A stretch of 5,378 nucleotides of DNA. It comes from Bacteroidota bacterium. Its GTDB lineage: Bacteria > Bacteroidota > Bacteroidia > Bacteroidales > VadinHA17. Of the stretch, positions 1-5,378 are shown in pieces (position 1 is the stretch's first letter; each line of letters starts with the position of its first letter). The position numbers and the translations under genes are program-made. The notes beneath the pieces are model-generated. The model was given only the letters and a program-made list of their open reading frames with translations, was not told where the DNA came from and searched no databases. The stretch lies in NCBI GenBank assembly GCA_022711195.1, contig JAKLFN010000151.1, positions 1 through 5,378 on the forward strand, in the 5' to 3' direction.

Positions 1-17
1 TATTCCGTCTATAATTG

Positions 18-3000
18 TCATAAACGCTCTTTTTTTCTGTTAACAGAGATCACCGCAATTCCTTTTTTCCCATCCATTCTCACAATAACCGGTTTGTCGA
101 ACCTGATATGCCTGAAATATGTTCCCTGCTCGATAACACTCTGATCATTAATAATGTCCCAGTTAACAATACCCCTGTTGCCTGACACATTAACGGAAAA
201 ATATCCGACATTCATTGAGGTGACATTATGGAAGAAATGTGAGCCGAGAGAGGCATCGAGGTGAAAATCGGGAAGGTCTATTTCAACGATAACCTTTGCA
301 TTGCATATCTGGGGCCACACTACAGGTATTCCCAGGAATTTATCTTTTGTCCCCCACCGTCCCGGACCAACAAGTATATAGGACCGGCCCTCGCGGAGCA
401 TCTTTTCGTTCATCCTGTCGATCTCTTCAGCCATCTGCAGGGTCTGGAGATTATCAAACTTCGCGGGTTCAAGAAAGATGAGATCGCTGAGGTTTTCGAT
501 AATACCGTTGCCCATTGCTTTTTTCGATTCGATGATAAGATCTTCCCCTTCGATCGACTCGGGGGTTATCTCATAACCTGCACCGCTGCCAACGAGGGGT
601 TTTATCTGAAGAAGGTAGAATGAAGCATTCCCATCCTTGTCCTTATTAAGATCGACAGCAAACTCTATTTCCGAAGGATTTCCGGTGGCCTCTGTTACCA
701 CATCTAATATCGTCCTGATTGTTGGTGCCAGCGGGACATAATTATATTTAAGGATGTCGGCAAAATTTACCACTCTAGGGCCGGGTGTATCGAGGCCCGG
801 ATTAATGGTGTCATTATCGGGATTCATCACTGAGGCGGAATGATTCAGTGTTCCATGTTCCTCGGCAGCGCTGATATCGAGCGAGATCAGTCCGGCATTC
901 TCTCCTTCGAGAAGATTCAGGTCCTTTTTATTCATATCGACAGCATAAAAGTGTACCTGTGAGTTCCGGTACAGGTCGTTATGAGAAACGATATCGAGGT
1001 CAGGGTATGCCGGAGAGAACCTGAATGCTCTTTCGCCTTCAACCACATAATGGCCGAGTCCGACCGCCATCACTGCGAATCCGTCCTGTGGCTTCATGTG
1101 TGATACAGGGTAGAAGTTGAAAGACTGTGCTGTTCCGCTGATATGAGGATAGTAAGCATCACCGAACCTGTTTCCTGCCACCTCCTGAATAACAACAGCC
1201 ATTTTCTCTAATTCAATTTTATAGCTGATAGCTTCGAAATAGGTACGGGCGCTGCGTGAATAGATAGATGAAAATACAAGCTTTACAGCTTCAGATAGCT
1301 GCCGGAGCCTCATCTCAAAATCGGGATGGTTATTCGGCAAAAGGTAGGTCCCGAAGATACCTGAGAAAGGCTGGCTCAGGGAATCTTCAAACAGACTTGA
1401 TGAACGCACTGCCAGGGGCTTTTCAACATTCTTAAGATATACCCTTAGTTCTTTTTCCAGGGTATAGCTGAGGCTGCCCTCCAGGAAACGTCGCTGTAGA
1501 ACTGCAAAATCCTTTTCTTCCTTCACAACTTCCCAGAGATGGTTCCTCTCCATGAACATGTCGAACTCGTCAGTACCAATAATGGCTGTCACCGGGGCCT
1601 TTATATTTATTCCCGGAAGGAGTCTTCCGAGCTCAAAACTATATATAAGGGTATTTATAAATGCAAGGCCCCGTCCTTTTCCTCCCAGCGATCCACCGGC
1701 GAGGCTGACAACATTTGTTTCATCGATCACTGCCGATGATTCAAAAGTCACAACACGCCCTTTATTAGCTTCCTTACGACGTTTCCGGATTATATCGATG
1801 AGGAACTCCCGCAGTTCCCTGAGCGAGTTAAAGTCGGAAACCTTGATGGGATTGATCAGCTTAGCGATCTTTACTTCTCCGCGTGCCATCAGCCATAATG
1901 AGAAATGGTTCTTCATGGCATGGTAAGCCAGCGAATCTTCAGGAACAGTCTCGAGGTATGCTTCAAATTCCTTCATCGATTTAGCAACTGCTATCTGGCG
2001 CCCTTTATTATCGCGGTAAACAAAATGCCCGAATCCCAGGTAATAATTGATGAAAGATTTAAGATCCTGGAGCAGACTTTCCGAATTCTTATTGATGAAA
2101 TTGGACTTAAGGGTAAAGGCATACTTTGCGTTCTGCGGGTCAGCTGACTGAAGGACAGTCGGGATATTAGGCGAGTCTTTCTTTATATGCTCAAGAAGCT
2201 CAAATCCGGCGGTGTCATGAATCGATCCGTTCTTCGGAAACCGCATATCGGAGATAACACAAAGAAGGCTGTCCTTATACTTATTGAAAACGGTGATTGC
2301 ATCTTCCCAGTTCGATGCCAGCAGTATTTTTGGCCGTGCTCTCAGCTTCAGAACCTTATACAATTCATCGGTCGACACATCCTCTATCAGGTTCCTTGTC
2401 TGCTCCATTACAAGCGTATAGAGCATCGGCAGGTAGCTTGAATAATACTCAGCAGAATCTTCAACGATCAATATCACTCTTGTCAGACCTTTCCTGGTAT
2501 CATTATCAACGTTAACCTTATCCTCGAGAAGGTTAACCATTGCAAAAAATACTTTCGATTCTCCTGTCCACACGAAATAGTTATCGAAGGGCACACCAAG
2601 ATTTTTCTGTTCCATGATGTAGGGAACATCGGCCGGGTTGTTCAGCAGAAGGAAAGTAGGCAGGTAAGGATAAAGGTTCTTAATCTTTCTGCACAGTAAA
2701 ACAGGATTTTCCTTATGCACCCCTATCATTATGATCACCATATCGTAGTGCCGTGCTTTCAGCCGGGTGAAAGCTTCATCCTCGCTTGAGACCCCGGTCA
2801 CCCTGGGCAGAGATGTAAGGCTCAGCTGATGGTATTCGCCGAGCATAAGATCAGAAAAACGGCCTTCGCCCTCAATTGAATATGCATCGTACAGGTTGGC
2901 AACAAGAAGGATCTCCTTTACCTTAAAGGGCTGAAGATCATGAAAAACATCCCTTTCTGCATTGTGCCGCTCGAGGAATTTCTGGAGAAGCTTCCTGCTT

Positions 3001-3479
3001 GAGATATTTGCAGGATCTTCTTCTGCCTCCTGTGGAATCTGCGACATCCTGATTATATCCCGCGCCTTATAGCTGTTTATATAGCCGGTGACCAGGCTTG
3101 CAATATTGCTTATCAGATCTCTTTCTTCCTTCAGGAAAGGGCCTTCGTTCTCAATACTGAATTCCTGTGTATAAAAGATCTCTATTGATCCTTTTTCGTT
3201 GTCGATGGTATCGAATTCCTGGAACATCTTCCAGGCTGTCTCCCTGAACTCAGGTGTTTCAAATGTCTTTCCCTGGAATCTGATGCGGGCTTCGGTGTAC
3301 TCCGGATATTGCCACGCCGATGGCAGCAGCAGAACGATCTGCTGGAGTGTCTCCTCAATCGGTTTTCCTTCCTTCAGGATATATGTAGTCTGGTTGATGC
3401 ATGAGAGCTCCTTGACCCTCTCCTGCTGTTCATGAAGAAGACGTTTATACTCATGAGGGATATGGGTGGATTCATCCAT
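18..3479 (-). CDS. Multidomain PEP/pyruvate-binding (PPDK_N) protein with GAF-like and receiver domains
   Basis: Probable cytoplasmic signalling or regulatory protein; its reaction is unknown. Numbering is from the ATG at 3477-3479 (1153 residues). In order: a GAF-like module (about 10-139; AWQYPEY and FLKEERDLI are typical of such sensors); a degenerate receiver (187-324); a second receiver (333-481) keeping E340/D341, D411, S445 and K464; a conserved linker (489-584; NHFSLWLMARGE); a PPDK_N ATP-binding domain (589-964) with GGSLGGKGRG, KPLAVRSSSLFED and a closing LQIKP; and a C-terminal domain (969-1153) with LVGPGRWG and GSHFFHN. No phosphohistidine swivel domain and no PEP-binding barrel follow, so 'PEP synthase' would be a misleading name. 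No signal peptide or membrane segment is evident. It lies 80 bases behind korB on the same strand, so cotranscription is plausible. A TTG at 3525-3527 could add 16 residues, but homology to the module begins after the ATG. Domain content is secure; function is open. Confidence 0.9.
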   Translation of the reverse strand: MDESTHIPHEYKRLLHEQQERVKELSCINQTTYILKEGKPIEETLQQIVLLLPSAWQYPEYTEARIRFQGKTFETPEFRETAWKMFQEFDTIDNEKGSIEIFYTQEFSIENEGPFLKEERDLISNIASLVTGYINSYKARDIIRMSQIPQEAEEDPANISSRKLLQKFLERHNAERDVFHDLQPFKVKEILLVANLYDAYSIEGEGRFSDLMLGEYHQLSLTSLPRVTGVSSEDEAFTRLKARHYDMVIIMIGVHKENPVLLCRKIKNLYPYLPTFLLLNNPADVPYIMEQKNLGVPFDNYFVWTGESKVFFAMVNLLEDKVNVDNDTRKGLTRVILIVEDSAEYYSSYLPMLYTLVMEQTRNLIEDVSTDELYKVLKLRARPKILLASNWEDAITVFNKYKDSLLCVISDMRFPKNGSIHDTAGFELLEHIKKDSPNIPTVLQSADPQNAKYAFTLKSNFINKNSESLLQDLKSFINYYLGFGHFVYRDNKGRQIAVAKSMKEFEAYLETVPEDSLAYHAMKNHFSLWLMARGEVKIAKLINPIKVSDFNSLRELREFLIDIIRKRRKEANKGRVVTFESSAVIDETNVVSLAGGSLGGKGRGLAFINTLIYSFELGRLLPGINIKAPVTAIIGTDEFDMFMERNHLWEVVKEEKDFAVLQRRFLEGSLSYTLEKELRVYLKNVEKPLAVRSSSLFEDSLSQPFSGIFGTYLLPNNHPDFEMRLRQLSEAVKLVFSSIYSRSARTYFEAISYKIELEKMAVVIQEVAGNRFGDAYYPHISGTAQSFNFYPVSHMKPQDGFAVMAVGLGHYVVEGERAFRFSPAYPDLDIVSHNDLYRNSQVHFYAVDMNKKDLNLLEGENAGLISLDISAAEEHGTLNHSASVMNPDNDTINPGLDTPGPRVVNFADILKYNYVPLAPTIRTILDVVTEATGNPSEIEFAVDLNKDKDGNASFYLLQIKPLVGSGAGYEITPESIEGEDLIIESKKAMGNGIIENLSDLIFLEPAKFDNLQTLQMAEEIDRMNEKMLREGRSYILVGPGRWGTKDKFLGIPVVWPQICNAKVIVEIDLPDFHLDASLGSHFFHNVTSMNVGYFSVNVSGNRGIVNWDIINDQSVIEQGTYFRHIRFDKPVIVRMDGKKGIAVISVNRKKERL

Positions 3480-3559
3480 AAGGAAGGAGAAAATAGTACA
3501 GTTACGAAAATAGATAAAAAAAAGCAACTAATTATCTTCTCCCTCTAAGCAGTCAGGGG
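3480..3559 (-). other. Spacer between korB and the PPDK_N gene
   Basis: Eighty non-coding bases. Just after the korB stop the transcript could form a weak 4-bp stem (CCCT with AGGG, loop of about 10), followed at some distance by eight U residues; this is too weak and too far from the U run to call a terminator. A TATTTTCG (3505-3512, minus strand) resembles the Bacteroidota -7 element TAnnTTTG with one mismatch, but no TTG lies at the usual upstream distance; the nearest is only 12 bases away. No Shine-Dalgarno sequence precedes the ATG at 3479. An AGAGGGAG at about 3539-3546 lies upstream of a TTG (3525-3527) that is preceded directly by an in-frame TAG. Readthrough from korAB is the simplest reading, with a weak internal promoter possible. 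Confidence 0.3.
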
Positions 3560-4582
3560 TTACTCCACGGTCCAGACCGAACCGCTCGACAGAAGATCGT
3601 CCATGCACCTGATCTTTGCCGTCTTTCCTATTTCCGTTATCTGGTTTTCCACATCTGCCTCGTAGGTATTACCTTCAACAGAACGGATGACTCCCAGCGC
3701 AACAGGATATTCAGGGTATCTCATATTGGCAAGCATATACTGGATTCCCGGATTATGTTCTTTGGCATCATGGACCAGTAGATTTTCCCTGGAAATGCCA
3801 TTCTCACCAATTTTCACGACTTTCAGCTTAAGACCCTCGAGTATAAGTCCCATATCGTTGTTTTTACCGAAGATCATCGGCTCACCATGCTTCAGTATAA
3901 TTGTACGGTCATCGCGAACCTCCTTGCCGGTAACAACATCATGGATGCCGTCATTGAATATGACGCAATTCTGGAGTACTTCTATTACTGAAGTTCCTTT
4001 ATGCTTTGCTGCCTCGATGTATATCTGTGTTGACAGGGCCACATTGGCATCTATCGTCCTTGCGAAAAACTTCCCTTTAGCGCCTACAACAAGCTCTCCA
4101 ACCGAGAAGGGTTCCTCCACAGTCCCGAAAGGAGATGTTTTAGTGACTATTCCCTTGCCGGAAGTAGGAGAATACTGTCCTTTGGTAAGACCGTATATCT
4201 CATTGTTAAACAGGATAATATTTATATCGATATTTCTTCTCACGGCATGTATAAAATGATTACCGCCTATTGCCAAGGCATCGCCGTCGCCGGTAATTTC
4301 CCAAACTGACAATTCAGGGTTCGCCACCTTTACCCCTGAAGCAATAGCCGCGGCACGGCCATGGATCCCATGAAAACCGTAGGTGTCCATATAGTATGGA
4401 AAGCGCGAAGAGCATCCTATTCCGGAGATAAATGCAAATTTTTCTTTCGGGATTCCCAATTCGGTCAGTGCTTTCTGTACAGCATTAAGAACAGCGTGGT
4501 CGCCGCATCCGGGGCACCATCTCACTTCCTGGTCACTCTTAAAATCCCTGGGAGTGTACTGTATTGTTTGTAGTTCTGCCAT
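3560..4582 (-). CDS. korB: 2-oxoglutarate:ferredoxin oxidoreductase, beta subunit
   Basis: Catalytic subunit (340 residues) of a cytoplasmic two-subunit 2-oxoacid:ferredoxin oxidoreductase. It binds thiamine diphosphate and one [4Fe-4S] cluster and passes electrons to ferredoxin. Visible evidence: WCPGCG at 22-27, GIGCSSR at 54-60, the TPP/Mg motif GDGD at 98-101 followed by NN at 126-127, GGNHFIHAVRRN at 106-117, and GLTKGQYSPTS at 131-141. C23, C26, C57 and C206 match in spacing the four cluster cysteines known in archaeal two-subunit OFOR beta chains. Length is normal or slightly long for KorB. The start is firm: ATG abuts the korA stop and has a GGAGG eight bases upstream. KorB-like rather than PorB-like features (YGFHGIHGRA, the KorA partner) favour 2-oxoglutarate, but a broader or different 2-oxoacid preference cannot be excluded from sequence alone. 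Confidence 0.95.
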   Translation of the reverse strand: MAELQTIQYTPRDFKSDQEVRWCPGCGDHAVLNAVQKALTELGIPKEKFAFISGIGCSSRFPYYMDTYGFHGIHGRAAAIASGVKVANPELSVWEITGDGDALAIGGNHFIHAVRRNIDINIILFNNEIYGLTKGQYSPTSGKGIVTKTSPFGTVEEPFSVGELVVGAKGKFFARTIDANVALSTQIYIEAAKHKGTSVIEVLQNCVIFNDGIHDVVTGKEVRDDRTIILKHGEPMIFGKNNDMGLILEGLKLKVVKIGENGISRENLLVHDAKEHNPGIQYMLANMRYPEYPVALGVIRSVEGNTYEADVENQITEIGKTAKIRCMDDLLSSGSVWTVE

Positions 4583-5378
4583 CTATTTTTCCTCCAGAAG
4601 CTTAATACATTTTTCCTTAATCTCGTTTATGGTGAAAGGCAATCCCTGCACCTTATTAATCTGTTCATACCTGAAATTTTGGTGTTTCTGTCTCAGGTAA
4701 TCAGCAAACTGCCCTGTGTTCAGCTCTGCCACGACGATCTTTCTGAATCGTGAAAAGATTTCATTAACATTTCCGGGCAGGGGGTTGATATAGTTAAAGT
4801 GAGCGAGTCCCACCTTATAACCTTCATTCTGCAGTTCACGCACTGCGGTTAAGAGGTAGCCTTTTGTACCACCCCATCCAACAACCAGAAGATCACCTGA
4901 TTCTTCTCCTATGACCCCGAGAGGCGGGATCTTGGAAACGACCCTGGCAACCTTGTCGGCTCTGAAATTAACCATCATTTCATGGTTTTCGGGGATATAT
5001 GAAACGGTACCCTTTAGTGTCTTCTCGAGGCCGCCTATCCTGTGCTCCAGCCCCGGAGTACCCGGAACAGCCCACGACCTGGCAAGGGTATCACAGTTAC
5101 GCTTGTAAGGCATAAAGGGGAGCTCTTTCTTATCGGCAAAAGGCGGGTTTATATGGGGTAGTGAGTCCGTATTGGGGATTCTCCATGGCTCCGACCCATT
5201 GGCCAGGTAACCGTCGGTGAGGAGGATCACTGGTGTCATGTGCTCGAGCGCTATTCTTGCGGCTTCAAAGGCATATTTAAAACAATCCGAGGGGGTGCTG
5301 GCAGCAACGACGACAACGGGACATTCTCCGTTTCGTCCATAAAGTGCCTGCGTAAGGTCGGCCTGTTCGGTTTTTGTG
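4583..5378 (-). CDS. korA: 2-oxoglutarate:ferredoxin oxidoreductase, alpha subunit (partial, C-terminal part)
   Basis: Partner of KorB; the alpha subunit supplies the pyrimidine-binding half of the TPP site and the CoA-side domains. Only the last 264 residues plus the TAG stop are visible. The frame stays open to the window edge, so the true start lies beyond 5378; the ATG at 5237-5239 is internal, because the 46 codons before it are clear family sequence (TKTEQADLTQALYGRNGECP, then PSDCF and EAARIA). Further motifs: MTPVILLTDGYLANGSEPWR (fragment residues 47-66), ENHEMMVNFRADKV (about 129-142), LLVVGWGGTKG (about 159-169, transketolase C-terminal-like domain), and VAELNTGQFADYLRQ near the end. 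Bacterial KorA proteins of this type usually have about 570-620 residues with a gamma-like domain fused at the N terminus; whether that holds here cannot be seen. No truncation or frameshift in the visible part. The pair with korB makes the identification firm. Confidence 0.94.
   Translation of the reverse strand, partial: TKTEQADLTQALYGRNGECPVVVVAASTPSDCFKYAFEAARIALEHMTPVILLTDGYLANGSEPWRIPNTDSLPHINPPFADKKELPFMPYKRNCDTLARSWAVPGTPGLEHRIGGLEKTLKGTVSYIPENHEMMVNFRADKVARVVSKIPPLGVIGEESGDLLVVGWGGTKGYLLTAVRELQNEGYKVGLAHFNYINPLPGNVNEIFSRFRKIVVAELNTGQFADYLRQKHQNFRYEQINKVQGLPFTINEIKEKCIKLLEEK
4591..4595 (-). promoter_or_regulatory. Shine-Dalgarno-like site for korB
   Basis: The minus strand reads GGAGG here, eight bases before the korB ATG and inside the last codons of korA (CTG GAG GAA AAA TAG). 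Spacing and sequence are ideal for a ribosome binding site and support coupled translation of korA and korB. Because these bases also encode Leu-Glu-Glu, a common KorA-like C-terminal sequence, the match could be partly fortuitous, and Bacteroidota, the inferred host group, often do not depend on such sites. Confidence 0.5.

Noticed and set aside
804..860. TLNHSASV stretch resembling a catalytic phosphohistidine motif
   Set aside because: It lies inside the ATP-binding domain, before the GPRVVNFADIL and LQIKP segments, and lacks the TSGG lead-in of real PEP-utilizer mobile domains. Family members, as I remember them, have a non-His residue around here.
1552..1926. 124-codon plus-strand open frame, along with similar shorter ones (261-623, 1905-2147, 2187-2441, 3199-3435)
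   Set aside because: All are antisense to well-supported domains of the PPDK_N protein and their translations look like random sequence.
18..3479. Annotation as phosphoenolpyruvate synthase (ppsA)
   Set aside because: Only the ATP-binding domain is shared; the catalytic His domain and the PEP-binding barrel are absent and receiver/GAF domains are added.
3505..3527. Possible Bacteroidota-type promoter (TTG and TATTTTCG)
   Set aside because: The -7-like element has one mismatch and the TTG is only 12 bases upstream, against about 19-20 expected. Chance match in AT-rich spacer is likely.
3528..3559. Possible terminator after korB
   Set aside because: The only stem is 4 bp with a large loop, and the U run begins more than ten bases beyond it. 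Not convincing as an intrinsic terminator.
3687..4259. 190-codon open frame on the plus strand
   Set aside because: It lies wholly antisense to korB, whose reading is certain from its motifs. The translation shows no recognisable family and no supporting start context.

Overview
The window holds three tightly packed genes, all on the minus strand, so transcription runs from the right edge (5378) to the left edge (1). In order of transcription they are korA (right-hand end cut by the window edge), korB, and a long multidomain protein built around a PEP synthase/PPDK-type ATP-binding domain. About 98% of the sequence is coding. I see no RNA gene, mobile element, CRISPR array or notable repeat.

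Right part (3560-5378): korA and korB encode the two subunits of a 2-oxoacid:ferredoxin oxidoreductase, most like 2-oxoglutarate:ferredoxin oxidoreductase (Kor). KorB has a complete thiamine diphosphate motif and the four cysteines expected to hold its single [4Fe-4S] cluster. The korA stop codon directly abuts the korB start codon, and a GGAGG lies just upstream inside korA, so the pair looks translationally coupled. The enzyme interconverts 2-oxoglutarate plus CoA with succinyl-CoA plus CO2, using ferredoxin as electron carrier.

Left part (18-3479): after an 80-base spacer comes a roughly 1153-residue protein in the same direction. It joins a GAF-like sensor module, a degenerate receiver, a receiver that keeps its phosphorylation residues, a conserved linker, a PPDK_N-type ATP-binding domain, and a C-terminal domain that I do not recognise by function. 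It lacks both the swivelling phosphohistidine domain and the PEP-binding barrel, so it should not be called PEP synthase. It is better described as a signal-responsive ATP-binding protein of unknown target. Its position behind korAB suggests, without proving, that it senses or controls 2-oxoacid, ferredoxin or CoA metabolism.

The organism is probably an anaerobic or facultative member of the Bacteroidota. This rests on remembered resemblance of the KorA/KorB sequences and this gene order to that phylum, moderate GC, and no clear Shine-Dalgarno sequence before the third gene. It is an inference and no taxonomic marker is present. The 'exciting system' candidate is the third protein; the rest is ordinary central metabolism.
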